A DNA stretch of 64,000 nt from Pseudomonas sp. UBA2684. Its GTDB lineage: Bacteria > Pseudomonadota > Gammaproteobacteria > Pseudomonadales > Pseudomonadaceae. A program made the translations under genes and the position numbers. The notes below the pieces were generated by a model, which was not told where the DNA came from, made no database searches, and saw only the letters and a program-made list of their open reading frames with translations. Positions 23,001 through 31,852 of the stretch are shown piece after piece; positions within the stretch are counted from its first letter, which is position 1, and every line of letters begins with the position of its first letter. The stretch spans positions 79,885 through 143,884 of the forward strand of contig DELY01000050.1 of NCBI GenBank assembly GCA_002354655.1, given 5' to 3'.

Positions 23001-23921
23001 ATGAGCACCCGCCGCCCCGATCCGCTGGCCCAGGTCAGCGACTTCGATATCCGTTTACTCAAGCTGTTTCGCAGCGTGGTCGAGTGTGGCGGCTTTTCCG
23101 CCGCCGAAAGCGTGCTGGGCATCGGTCGCTCGGCGATCAGCCAGCAGATGAGCGACCTCGAACAGCGCCTCGGTCTGCGCCTGTGCCAGCGCGGCCGCGC
23201 CGGCTTCGCCCTGACCGAAGAAGGCCGCGAGGTGTACCAGAGCACCCAGCAACTGCTGGCGGCGCTGGAGAGTTTTCGCACCGAGGTCAACGGCCTGCAC
23301 CAGCACCTGCGCGGCGAGCTGAATATCGGCCTGACCGACAATCTGGTAACGGTGCCGCATATGCGCATCACCAACGCCCTGGCGCGGCTCAAGGAGCGCG
23401 GCCCGGACGTGCGCATCCACATCCGCATGACCCCGCCGAGCGAAGTGGAGCAAGGCGTGCTCGACGGCCGTTTGCATATTGGCGTGGTGCCGCAGACCAA
23501 TGCGCTGTCCGGGCTGGAATACCAGACGCTGTATGACGAGCGTTCGCTGCTTTACTGCGCGGTCGGCCACCCACTGTTTTATGTCGACGATCAGCAGCTT
23601 GAGGAGGCGCGGCTGAATGATCAGGACGCCATCGCCCCAACCTTCCGCCTGCCGCCGGAGGTGCAAAGCCACTACCAGACGCTCAACTGCACCGCCAGCG
23701 CCTCGGACCGCGAAGGCATGGCGTTCTTGATTCTCACCGGGCGCTACATCGGCTACCTGCCCGACCATTACGCCAGCGCCTGGGTGCAACAGGGCCGCCT
23801 GCGCGCGCTGAAGCCAAGCACGCGCTTCTACGACCTCAGCCTGGCTTCCGTCACCCGCAAAGGCCGCCGCCCGCACCTGGTGCTGGAGAGTTTTCTCGAC
23901 GCCCTGGCGGCCAGCGCTTGA
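23001..23921 (+). CDS. bauR: LysR-family regulator of beta-alanine catabolism
   Basis: A 306-residue LysR protein (310 if GTG 22989 is used). HTH: FDIRLLKLFRSVVECGGFSAAE, then LGIGRSAISQQMSDLEQRLG. Effector domain from about residue 95 (LNIGLTDNLVTVPHMRI). It is divergent from bauA, matching the bauR-bauABC layout I recall from P. aeruginosa. It probably activates bauA/bauC in response to beta-alanine; the intergenic region (22795-22988) also carries a REP pair. Confidence 0.9.
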   Translation: MSTRRPDPLAQVSDFDIRLLKLFRSVVECGGFSAAESVLGIGRSAISQQMSDLEQRLGLRLCQRGRAGFALTEEGREVYQSTQQLLAALESFRTEVNGLHQHLRGELNIGLTDNLVTVPHMRITNALARLKERGPDVRIHIRMTPPSEVEQGVLDGRLHIGVVPQTNALSGLEYQTLYDERSLLYCAVGHPLFYVDDQQLEEARLNDQDAIAPTFRLPPEVQSHYQTLNCTASASDREGMAFLILTGRYIGYLPDHYASAWVQQGRLRALKPSTRFYDLSLASVTRKGRRPHLVLESFLDALAASA

Positions 23922-24165
23922 AACAGCGCACGCTCGGGCGGAAGGGGTTTTAGCCGCGAGCGGTTACGCCGCCGGCGATAGCACGGCGGGGCTCTTGCCG
24001 TGCGCCTGCGCATGGGGTCTGCCCCACGCAAATCGACACAGCAGGTAACAACTGGCCGGAAGCCGGCGGCGGAGCGCTGCGGTCACAGGTCTATGCTCGG
24101 TCGGTGCCCTCGTTGCGAGGGCGCCTCTCTGCCACTTCCTGTGCAGTGCCACCACGGAGGACACC

Positions 24166-25089
24166 ATGCCCAACCGTCGTCACTTCATCCAGCGCAGCGC
24201 CACCCTGCTCGCCCTCGCGGCTGCCGCGCCCTGGTTGCCACGCTTCGCCTTCGCGGCTGATCCCACTCAACTGCTGCAACGCGCGATCCCGTCCAGCGGC
24301 GAAAAGCTGCCTGTGATTGGTCTGGGCACCTCACGCACCTTCGATGTACGCCTCGATGACGCCAGCCTCAAACCACTCGACGAGGTGCTGCGCACCTTTA
24401 TCAACGGCGGCGCGCGGCTGATCGATACGGCGCCCAGTTATGGCGCCTCCGAGGCGGTCACCGGCGAATTGCTCAAACGCACCAACACCCAGGGCAAGGC
24501 GTTTCTTGCCACGAAGATTTCCGCCACTGGCCGCGAGCGCGGCATGGCGCAGTTCGAGGCCAGCCTCAAGGCCCTGCAAACCGACAAACTCGACCTGGTG
24601 CAGGTGCACAACCTGCAAGACACACGCACTCAGCTGGCGCTGCTGCGTGAGCTGAAAGCCCAGGGCAAGGTGCGCTATATCGGCATTACCCACTACATCG
24701 AATCGGCCCACGACGACCTGCTCGCGGTGCTCGCCCAGGAGCCGGTGGATTTCGTCCAGCTCAACTACTCGGTGGGCGAACGCAACGCCGAGAAACGCCT
24801 GCTGCCGTACTGCGCCGACCATGGCATCGCCACGCTGATCAACCGGCCGTTCCAGCGCGCGCAGTTGCTCAGCCGGGTCAAGGGCCGGGCACTGCCGGAC
24901 TGGGCGATGGAAACCGACGCCACCTCCTGGGCGCAGTTATTGCTCAAGTTCATCCTCGCCAATCAGGCGGTGACGGCGGTGATTCCCGCCACCTCCAACC
25001 CACGCTACATGGCCGACAACCTGCAAGCTGGCCAGGGACGCCTGCCGGATGCGGCCCTGCGCGCGAAGATCGTCCAGGCGTTTACCTAA
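24166..25089 (+). CDS. Aldo/keto reductase with Tat signal
   Basis: This 307-residue protein begins with a twin-arginine signal (RRHFIQRSATLLALAAAAPW, processed near AFA-AD), so it is exported folded to the periplasm. The aldo/keto reductase barrel shows VIGLGTSRTFDV, the catalytic Asp and Tyr in LIDTAPSYGASEAV, Lys in FLATKISATG, and His in DLVQVHNLQD. Length beyond the signal (about 275) is typical. The substrate is not predictable; neighbours are unrelated. Confidence 0.92.
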   Translation: MPNRRHFIQRSATLLALAAAAPWLPRFAFAADPTQLLQRAIPSSGEKLPVIGLGTSRTFDVRLDDASLKPLDEVLRTFINGGARLIDTAPSYGASEAVTGELLKRTNTQGKAFLATKISATGRERGMAQFEASLKALQTDKLDLVQVHNLQDTRTQLALLRELKAQGKVRYIGITHYIESAHDDLLAVLAQEPVDFVQLNYSVGERNAEKRLLPYCADHGIATLINRPFQRAQLLSRVKGRALPDWAMETDATSWAQLLLKFILANQAVTAVIPATSNPRYMADNLQAGQGRLPDAALRAKIVQAFT

Positions 25090-25096
25090 CGCTTTT

Positions 25097-25213
25097 GTAG
25101 GGTGGACATGGCGAAGCCTTGTCCACCACCTGCCGATTACTCGGCGGACCAGCCTAGCGGCGACTGCGCAGCACCGACCAAGCCCCGTAGGCGCCAACTT
25201 GCTGGCGCCTACG
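25097..25213. repeat. Two dispersed palindromes
   Basis: The spacer before the transporter gene holds GTAGGGTGGACATGGCGAAG followed by CCTTGTCCACC (25097-25127) and a hairpin CGTAGGCGCCA...GGCGCCTACG (25186-25213). Both types recur in other spacers of the window. Confidence 0.8.
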
Positions 25214-25247
25214 CAGTCATCCCACAGCAGTGCGAAAAGGCAGTTTC

Positions 25248-26549
25248 ATGACCCCAGCCCAGCGCCTAGCGACAGCGATCAACGCCAGGCCCACAGAACT
25301 GTTCGCCGCGCTGTGCGGCTTCGGCCTGTTCTTCTGTCTGTTCAGCGGCTACTTCATGCTGCGGCCGATTCGCGAGGCCATGGGCATTCGTGGCGGCGTG
25401 GAAAACCTGCAATGGCTGTTCACCGCGACCTTCCTGGTGATGCTCGCCGCCGTGCCGCTGTTCGCCTGGCTCAACTCGACGGTGGCGCGGGCGCGCTACA
25501 TCGACTGGGTGTACGGCTTTTTCATCGTCAACCTGCTGGCCTTCGCCGCGCTGTTCCAGCAGGCCGGCGACGACATCTGGGTGGCGCGGGTGTTTTACGT
25601 GTGGATCTCGGTCTACAACCTGTTCGTCGTCTCGGTGGCCTGGAGCCTGATGGCCGATGTATTCGATGCCACCCAGGCCCGGCGCCTGTTCGCCTTTATC
25701 GCCGCCGGCGCCAGTTGCGGCGGCCTGGCCGGCCCGGCGTTGGGCGCGTTACTGATCGATGGCCTTGGGCAGAGCGGTTTGATCCTGTTAGCGGCGCTGC
25801 TGCTCGGCGTGGCGATCCTGGCCAAGCAGCAGCTGATGACCTGGCGCGCCCTGGGCGGCGCCGGCCGCCCCGACGCGCCGCCCAGCGAAAACCCGCGCCA
25901 GCCGGTGCTTGGCAACCCGTTCAGCGGCCTCACCCGCGTGCTCGCCTCGCCCTACCTGCTGGGCATTAGCGCCTTCGTCATCCTCCTGGCCACCGCCAGC
26001 ACCTTTCTCTATTTCGAGCAGGCGCGGCTGGTGGCGCAAACCTTCCCCGAGCGCAACGAGCAAATCCGCGTGTTCGGCCTGATCGACTTCTGCGTGCAGG
26101 CGCTCTCCTTGCTCGCGCAGCTGTTCATCACCGGACGAATCGCCCAGCGCTTTGGCATTCGCGCCCTGCTCGCCGGGGTGCCGCTGCTGGTCTGCCTGGG
26201 CTTTATCGGCCTGGCCCTGGCGCCGACCTTCGCCATGCTCGCGGCATTGATGATCGTACGCCGGGTCGGCGAATACGCCTTCGTCCGCCCCGGCCGGGAA
26301 ATGCTCTTCGCCCCGCTGGATGCCGAGAGCAAATACAAGGCGAAGAACTTTATCGACACCGTGGTCTACCGCGCCGGCGACGCCGTCAGCGCCTGGGCCA
26401 AAGCGCTGCTCGACATGCTCGCCAACGGCGTGCTGATCGCCGCCCTGGCCGGAGCCGCCTGCGCCGCATTGTGGGGGGCACTGGGCTGGTACCTGGGTGG
26501 GCGCAAGGAACAGAGCACGCAACCGGCAAACGCGGAGTTGCGCGACTGA
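25248..26549 (+). CDS. MFS/NTP-NDP-exchange-type transporter
   Basis: A 433-residue inner membrane protein with about 12 transmembrane helices. It resembles the MFS branch annotated as NTP/NDP exchange (ADP/ATP translocase-like) transporters: LFFCLFSGYFMLRPIREAMG near the N-terminus is the family hallmark, followed by YNLFVVSVAWSLMADVFD and RRVGEYAFVRPGREMLFAPL. Free-living bacteria carry such proteins without proven nucleotide exchange, so the substrate is open. ATG 25248 follows AAAAGGCAG; an upstream GTG (25230) is in frame but less likely. Confidence 0.85.
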   Translation: MTPAQRLATAINARPTELFAALCGFGLFFCLFSGYFMLRPIREAMGIRGGVENLQWLFTATFLVMLAAVPLFAWLNSTVARARYIDWVYGFFIVNLLAFAALFQQAGDDIWVARVFYVWISVYNLFVVSVAWSLMADVFDATQARRLFAFIAAGASCGGLAGPALGALLIDGLGQSGLILLAALLLGVAILAKQQLMTWRALGGAGRPDAPPSENPRQPVLGNPFSGLTRVLASPYLLGISAFVILLATASTFLYFEQARLVAQTFPERNEQIRVFGLIDFCVQALSLLAQLFITGRIAQRFGIRALLAGVPLLVCLGFIGLALAPTFAMLAALMIVRRVGEYAFVRPGREMLFAPLDAESKYKAKNFIDTVVYRAGDAVSAWAKALLDMLANGVLIAALAGAACAALWGALGWYLGGRKEQSTQPANAELRD

Positions 26550-26883
26550 GGCTGCTGCCATGCCCGTCGTGGATGGCATCCGGGCTTGGGCTGCGATGCC
26601 AGTAGGTGGGTGCTGACGAGGGGCACGCAGCCAGGGCATATGACGCGTCGAGCGCAGCCACAAGCGGCTCCCTGTTGGGCCGGGCTACGTAGGCTTCGTG
26701 CCTCAACCCAACCGACCGTCCGGCCAGAAACCGTGCACTCGCAGCGCTCCACCGCACAACTGCGGTGCATCGCCTAGGCTAAAGGCCATCGACAGCGGTT
26801 TTTCTGCGCCTTGCGCTTGTCACCTCGCCAACAGTGGGGTATCTGTGCTCTCGCTCCGCTCCCTGATCAGTTCGGAATCGCCC
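26550..26883. other. Intergenic region, nothing firm
   Basis: The 334 bp between the transporter and the TetR gene show no ribosome-site-backed ORF. An imperfect hairpin (GTAGGCTTCGTGCC near 26689) and a T-rich stretch near 26800 are the only features; the promoter of the regulator is presumably in the last 100 bp. Confidence 0.5.
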
Positions 26884-27555
26884 ATGACCTTTGAAGTCCC
26901 CGCGCACAGCGCCCATTCCGCCGGCAAGCCTGCCGGGCGCATCCGCCAGAAAAATGAAGAAGCCATCCTCGCTGCCGCCGAGGAAGAGTTCGCCCGCCAT
27001 GGCTTCAAGGGCACCAGCATGAACACCATCGCGCAGAATGTCGGCCTGCCCAAGGCCAACCTGCATTACTACTTCAACAACAAGCTGGGCCTGTACCTGG
27101 CGGTGCTGAGCAACATCCTCGAACTGTGGGACAGCACCTTCAACACCCTCACCGTCGACGACGACCCGGCCGAAGCGCTGACCCGCTACATCCGCGCCAA
27201 GATGGAGTTTTCGCGGCGCTACCCCAAGGCCTCGCGGATCTTCGCCATGGAAGTGATCAGCGGCGGCGAATGCCTGTCGGACTACTTCAACCAGGATTAC
27301 CTGACCTGGTTCCGCGGCCGCGCCGCGGTGTTCGAGGGCTGGATCGCCGCTGGTAAGATCGACCCGGTCGACCCGGTGCACTTGATCTTCCTGCTATGGG
27401 GCAGCACCCAGCATTACGCCGACTTCGCCTCGCAGATCTGCCGCGTCACCGGCCGTTCGCGCCTGACCAAAGTGGACTACGAAGAAGCCAGCGATAACCT
27501 GGTGCGCATCATCCTCAAGGGCTGCGGCCTGACGCCTCCCGTCAAAGACGCCTGA
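26884..27555 (+). CDS. TetR-family regulator (RutR-like)
   Basis: This 223-residue protein has an N-terminal TetR helix-turn-helix: EEAILAAAEEEFARHGFKGT, SMNTIAQNVGLPKANLHYYF and NNKLGLYLAVLSN. The C-terminal half (TRYIRAKMEFSRRYPKASRI, FAMEVISGGE, FRGRAAVFEGWIAAG) matches the RutR C-terminal family, whose E. coli member senses uracil and controls pyrimidine/purine genes. The purine transporter operon about 1.5 kb downstream is a plausible target (inference). Its TGA stop overlaps the ATG of yigZ (TGATG), so the two are translationally coupled. Confidence 0.9.
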   Translation: MTFEVPAHSAHSAGKPAGRIRQKNEEAILAAAEEEFARHGFKGTSMNTIAQNVGLPKANLHYYFNNKLGLYLAVLSNILELWDSTFNTLTVDDDPAEALTRYIRAKMEFSRRYPKASRIFAMEVISGGECLSDYFNQDYLTWFRGRAAVFEGWIAAGKIDPVDPVHLIFLLWGSTQHYADFASQICRVTGRSRLTKVDYEEASDNLVRIILKGCGLTPPVKDA

Positions 27556-28139
27556 TGCCTTTCACCCTGCTCGGCCCTTGCGACTACCGCGAGGAGATTC
27601 GCAAAAGCCGCTTCATCGCCCTCGCCGCGCCGGCTGCCAGCGCGGCCGAGGCGCAGGCGTTTATCGCCGCGCACAGCGATGCCAGCGCCAGCCATAACTG
27701 CTGGGCCTGGAAGGTCGGCCAGCAGTACCGCTTCAGCGACGACGGCGAGCCCGGCGGTACCGCGGGCAGGCCGATCCTTGCCGCCATCGAGAGCCAGGAA
27801 ATGGATCAGGTGGCGGTGCTGGTGATCCGCTTCTATGGCGGCATCCAGCTCGGCACCGGCGGCCTCGCTCGTGCCTACGGCGGCAGCGCCAACAAATGCC
27901 TGCAAGCCGCTCCGCGCCGCGAGCTGATCGCCCGCGCGCAGTACCGCTGCCATTGCCTGTTCGCCGAACTGCCGCTGCTCAAGGCGCGCCTGGCGGAACT
28001 CGATTGCCTGCTGGAAAGCGAGAGCTACGACGCCAGCGGTGCCGAACTGCACCTGGCCATCCCCCCGCCACGGGTTGCCGAGTTGCAGCGGCTGCTGGCG
28101 GATATCAGCCGTGGGCGGATTGAGTTGCGGCCGTTGTAG
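27555..28139 (+). CDS. yigZ: YigZ/IMPACT-family protein
   Basis: This 194-residue protein has the IMPACT N-terminal domain signature SDDGEPGGTAGRPIL and RFYGGIQLGTGGLARAYGGS, plus the YigZ C-terminal domain. An ancestral link to translation regulation (yeast/mouse IMPACT) is known; the bacterial role is unsettled. Start overlaps the TetR stop by one base. Confidence 0.95.
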   Translation: MPFTLLGPCDYREEIRKSRFIALAAPAASAAEAQAFIAAHSDASASHNCWAWKVGQQYRFSDDGEPGGTAGRPILAAIESQEMDQVAVLVIRFYGGIQLGTGGLARAYGGSANKCLQAAPRRELIARAQYRCHCLFAELPLLKARLAELDCLLESESYDASGAELHLAIPPPRVAELQRLLADISRGRIELRPL

Positions 28140-28198
28140 ATCCACTGCACTACACTTCCTCATTGACGCTTTGAGCCTGCACCCAACTTCACGAATTA

Positions 28199-28284
28199 TC
28201 GCGGGCAAGCCCGCTCCTACAAAAACGTGCAACGACGGCCATCCCGGTCACGCCTGCCCCCTGTAGGAGCGGGCTTGCCCGCGA
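28199..28284. repeat. REP pair upstream of the RAYT gene
   Basis: TCGCGGGCAAGCCCGCTCCT plus ACA at 28199-28221 and its exact reverse complement at 28262-28284 form a REP doublet 33 bp before the transposase start. Confidence 0.95.
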
Positions 28285-28316
28285 TCAATCTCGAATACAC
28301 CACAAGAGGCAATGGA

Positions 28317-28775
28317 ATGCCTGCAAAACCCCATGGCTGCAACCTGCGGCGTGGCCGCCATTCAGAGCCGGATCGCCTTTACCTACTGACCGCAGCCCTG
28401 TTGCAGCGCCGCCCGCTGTTTAATGACTTCGCATTGGCCCGCTTACTGATCACTGAACTGCGCGCAGCCCATGAGCAGCAAAAGGTTGCGTCTCTGGCCT
28501 GGGTGGTAATGCCCGATCACTTGCACTGGCTTGTGCAACTGCAGTCAGGCTCGCTGGATGAACTGATGCGCCGCATCAAAAGCAACAGTGCACGGCAGAT
28601 CAATCAGCGTCTTGGCACACAGGGCCCAATCTGGCAGCCGGGTTACCACGACCGCGCGCTACGCCAGGATGAAGACATGCAATCGGCAGCTCGTTATATC
28701 GTCGCCAATCCATTGCGCGCGGGGCTGGTAAAACATATTGGTGATTACCCGTTATGGGATGCGGTGTGGCTGTAA
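28317..28775 (+). CDS. rayT: REP-associated tyrosine transposase (RAYT)
   Basis: This 152-residue Y1 (HUH) transposase-like protein has SEPDRLYLLTAALLQRRPLF, the HUH motif in VVMPDHLHWLVQL and the nucleophile-region motif ARYIVANPLRAGLV. RAYTs are single-copy relatives of IS200 transposases that bind and move REP sequences. REPs matching its presumed target lie on both sides (28199-28284 and 28799-28904), as is typical. ATG 28317 lies after AAGAGGCAATGG. Upstream in-frame codons read through a REP and are not coding. Confidence 0.93.
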   Translation: MPAKPHGCNLRRGRHSEPDRLYLLTAALLQRRPLFNDFALARLLITELRAAHEQQKVASLAWVVMPDHLHWLVQLQSGSLDELMRRIKSNSARQINQRLGTQGPIWQPGYHDRALRQDEDMQSAARYIVANPLRAGLVKHIGDYPLWDAVWL

Positions 28776-28798
28776 GCCTGCATCGACCTCAGGATTTA

Positions 28799-28904
28799 TC
28801 GCGGGCAAGCCCGCTCCTACAGGGGCGGTAGCGTTCTTAAAATCTCTGATCAACACACGCTCACTTGTAGGAGCGGGGGGAACGCCCAGTTATTGCCCGT
28901 GATG
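28799..28904. repeat. REP pair downstream of the RAYT gene
   Basis: TCGCGGGCAAGCCCGCTCCT (plus ACA) at 28799-28821 is followed by an inverted, diverged copy, TGTAGGAGCGGGGGGAACGC...TTGCCCGTGA, at 28866-28904. The remaining 160 bp up to the ABC transporter gene hold its promoter region and no ORF. Confidence 0.9.
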
Positions 28905-29065
28905 CGCCAAAACGCACCAAACCGTAAGACTGCGCACCACGCTGGAGCCTGCGCCTGACATGGCATTGCGGCGAGGCGTGCACGGGCGCTGGCCGCCAGC
29001 GTTTCTGACCCACTGGCCAGCTTTTTGCTTTAGCCAGGCCAGTTGTCATTCCTGAGCCACTGCCC

Positions 29066-30640
29066 ATGTCCAGTTCCCCCTCTGTTCCACGCTTGCAGCT
29101 GAGCGGTATCAGCAAGCGCTATCCCGGCTGCCTGGCCAACGACCGTATCGACCTGAGCATCGCCCCTGGGGAAATCCATGCGCTGCTCGGCGAGAACGGG
29201 GCCGGCAAGAGCACCCTGATGAAGATCATCTACGGCGTCACCCAGCCCGACAGCGGCGAAGTCCGCTGGCAGGGTGAGGCCCTGAAGATGCGTGACCCGG
29301 CCATGGCCCGCAGTCTCGGTGTGGGCATGGTGTTCCAGCACTTCTCGCTATTCGAGACCCTGAGCGTGGCGGAGAACATCGCCCTGGCCATGGGCGCGGC
29401 GGCCGGCACACCGAAGCAGCTGGAGCCGAAAATCCGCGAAGTCTCCCAGCGTTATGGCATGGCCCTGGAACCGGGCCGCCTGGTGCACAGCCTGTCCATA
29501 GGCGAACGGCAACGGGTAGAGATCGTCCGTTGTCTGATGCAGGACATCAAACTCTTGATCCTCGATGAGCCGACCTCGGTGCTCACCCCGCAGGAGGCCG
29601 ACGAGCTGTTTGTCACCCTGCGCCGGCTGGCCGCCGAGGGTTGCAGCATTCTGTTTATCAGCCACAAGCTCGGCGAGGTGCGCGCCTTGTGCCAGAGCGC
29701 CACGGTGCTGCGCGGCGGCAAGGTGTCGGGGCATTGCGTACCGGCCGAATGCAGCGACCTGCAGCTGGCGCGGCTGATGGTTGGCGATGCCGAGGGCCTG
29801 GAAAGCAGTTACCCGAAAGCCAGCGGCGGCCTGCCGCGCTTGCGCGTGGATGATTTGAGTTGGCACAACGCCGACCCGTTCGGCTGCACCCTCAGCCAGA
29901 TCCGCCTGGAGGTGCGCAGCGGCGAGATCGTCGGCATCGCCGGGGTCGCCGGCAATGGTCAGGACGAACTGCTGGCCCTGCTTAGCGGGGAAACCCGCCT
30001 GCCGCGCAGCGAGCGCGAACGCATCAGCCTGGACACCCTGCCGATTGCCGACCTGTACCCGGATGCGCGGCGCAAGCTGGGCCTGGCCTTTGTTCCGGCC
30101 GAGCGCCTGGGCCACGGCGCGGTGCCGGATATGAGCCTGAGTGATAACGCCCTGCTCACTGCCTTCCAACAGGGTTTGCTGAGCAAGGGCCTGATCCAGC
30201 GCGGCAAGGTGCGCGCCCTGGCTGACGAAATCATCCAACGCTTTGCGGTAAAAACGCCGGATGCCGATGCGCCCGCGCGCAGCCTGTCCGGTGGCAACCT
30301 GCAGAAATTTATCCTCGGCCGCGAAATCCTGCAGAACCCGAAACTGCTGGTGGCCGCGCACCCGACCTGGGGCGTGGACGTGGGCGCGGCGGCGGCGATT
30401 CATCGTGCGCTGATTGCCCTGCGTGATGCCGGCGCGGCGATTTTGGTGATTTCCGAAGACCTCGACGAGCTGTTCCAGATCAGCGACCGCATCGGTGCCC
30501 TGTGCAGCGGCAAGCTCTCGCCCCTGGCCGCCACGGCAGAAACCGAAGCCGTTGATGTCGGCCGCTGGATGGCCGGCGAGTTCGCCCCGTTGCCCCCTAT
30601 CACAATCACGCCCGCAGCCACTGCAGCCGGCCTGAGCTGA
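29066..30640 (+). CDS. Purine/nucleoside ABC transporter ATP-binding protein (double NBD)
   Basis: This 524-residue ATPase has two fused nucleotide-binding domains. The first has Walker A GENGAGKST, signature LSIGERQRVEI and Walker B LLILDEPTSVL; the second has GVAGNGQDEL in place of Walker A, signature LSGGNLQKFILGRE and AHPTWGVDVGAA. A degenerate second site is normal in the BmpA/YufO nucleoside family, whose partners are BMP-type binding proteins. With the two permeases downstream and the BMP protein at 34665 it forms a complete importer, probably for purines or nucleosides. Confidence 0.94.
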   Translation: MSSSPSVPRLQLSGISKRYPGCLANDRIDLSIAPGEIHALLGENGAGKSTLMKIIYGVTQPDSGEVRWQGEALKMRDPAMARSLGVGMVFQHFSLFETLSVAENIALAMGAAAGTPKQLEPKIREVSQRYGMALEPGRLVHSLSIGERQRVEIVRCLMQDIKLLILDEPTSVLTPQEADELFVTLRRLAAEGCSILFISHKLGEVRALCQSATVLRGGKVSGHCVPAECSDLQLARLMVGDAEGLESSYPKASGGLPRLRVDDLSWHNADPFGCTLSQIRLEVRSGEIVGIAGVAGNGQDELLALLSGETRLPRSERERISLDTLPIADLYPDARRKLGLAFVPAERLGHGAVPDMSLSDNALLTAFQQGLLSKGLIQRGKVRALADEIIQRFAVKTPDADAPARSLSGGNLQKFILGREILQNPKLLVAAHPTWGVDVGAAAAIHRALIALRDAGAAILVISEDLDELFQISDRIGALCSGKLSPLAATAETEAVDVGRWMAGEFAPLPPITITPAATAAGLS

Positions 30641-30651
30641 CGGAGTTTTCC

Positions 30652-31749
30652 ATGCTGTTATCCCTCGAACCGCGCGGCCAGCAATCGCGCGCCATGCTCT
30701 GGTTGTCGCCACTGCTCGCCGCCGTGCTGACCCTGCTCAGCGGCGCGCTGCTGTTTAGCCTACTCGGCCACGACCCGCTGCAAACCCTGCACACGCTGCT
30801 GATTGCGCCACTGGCCGACTGGTATGGCGTCTCCGAACTGCTGGTCAAGGCGCTGCCGATTCTGCTCTGCGCCCTCGGCCTGGCCGTGGCCTATCAGGCG
30901 CGCATCTGGAATATCGGTGCCGAAGGACAGCTGCTGCTCGGCGCACTGGCCGGCAGCGCCATGGCGATCCAGATTATCGACTGGGACAGCCGCTGGGCGC
31001 TGGTCTGGGTGGTGCTCGCAGGCGTGGCGGCGGGCGCGGCCTGGGGCGGCCTGACCGCCTGGCTGCGCACGCAGTTCAATGCCAACGAAATCCTCACCAG
31101 CATCATGCTCAACTACATCGCGCTGAACCTGCTGCTGTTCTTTGTGCATGGCCCGCTCAAGGACCCGGCCGGCTTCAACTTCCCCGAGTCGGCGATGTTC
31201 GGCGATGCCAGCCGTCTGCCGCTGGTGAGTGAAGACGGTCGCCTGCATGGCGGCCTGTACTTCGCCCTGCTGGCCCTGGTGGCGGTGTGGGTGCTGCTGC
31301 ACAAGAGCTTTCTCGGCTTTCAGATCAAGGTGCTCGGCCTCGACCGCCGCGCCGCCGGTTTTGTCGGTTTTCGCGAGAAGCGCCTGGTGTGGTTTGCCCT
31401 GCTGGTCAGCGGCGGCCTAGCCGGGCTGGCCGGTGTCGGTGAAGTAGCCGGGCCGATTGGCCAACTGGTGCCGCAAGTGTCGCCGGGCTACGGCTACGCG
31501 GCGATCACCGTGGCCTTTCTCGGCCGCCTGAATCCGCTCGGCATCCTGTTCGCCAGCCTGCTGATGGCCCTGCTGTACCTGGGCGGCGAGAACGCGCAGA
31601 TGACCATGAACCTGCCCCAGGCGATCACCCAACTGTTCCAGGGAATGATGCTGTTCTTCCTGCTCGCCTGCGACGTGCTGATCCTCTATCGGCCACGGCT
31701 GAAGTGGAATTGGGCGCAGCGCGAGAAGCTCACCGAGGCGACCACCTGA
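30652..31749 (+). CDS. ABC transporter permease, subunit 1 (YufP-like)
   Basis: This 365-residue inner membrane permease of the BPD-type sugar/nucleoside group has about nine helices, with LGLAVAYQARIWNIGAEGQLLLGALAG and NEILTSIMLNYIALNLL as family landmarks. It begins 11 bp after the ATPase stop codon with GGAG before the ATG, so both are in one operon. It forms the membrane channel together with the next permease. Confidence 0.94.
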   Translation: MLLSLEPRGQQSRAMLWLSPLLAAVLTLLSGALLFSLLGHDPLQTLHTLLIAPLADWYGVSELLVKALPILLCALGLAVAYQARIWNIGAEGQLLLGALAGSAMAIQIIDWDSRWALVWVVLAGVAAGAAWGGLTAWLRTQFNANEILTSIMLNYIALNLLLFFVHGPLKDPAGFNFPESAMFGDASRLPLVSEDGRLHGGLYFALLALVAVWVLLHKSFLGFQIKVLGLDRRAAGFVGFREKRLVWFALLVSGGLAGLAGVGEVAGPIGQLVPQVSPGYGYAAITVAFLGRLNPLGILFASLLMALLYLGGENAQMTMNLPQAITQLFQGMMLFFLLACDVLILYRPRLKWNWAQREKLTEATT

Positions 31750-31768
31750 CAGCTCTGCGATTCAACAT

Positions 31769-31793
31769 GTCGCGGCTAAAGCCCCTCCCACGA
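31769..31793. repeat. Half REP (GTGGGAGGGGCTT family)
   Basis: GTCGCGGCTAAAGCCCCTCC plus CAC, a single arm of the family, lies between the two permease genes. Confidence 0.8.
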
Positions 31794-31852
31794 AGCAGAT
31801 AACCCCATCATTTTTACCTACCGCGCGCAGCGTGCAGTCTGAGATTTCAAAT

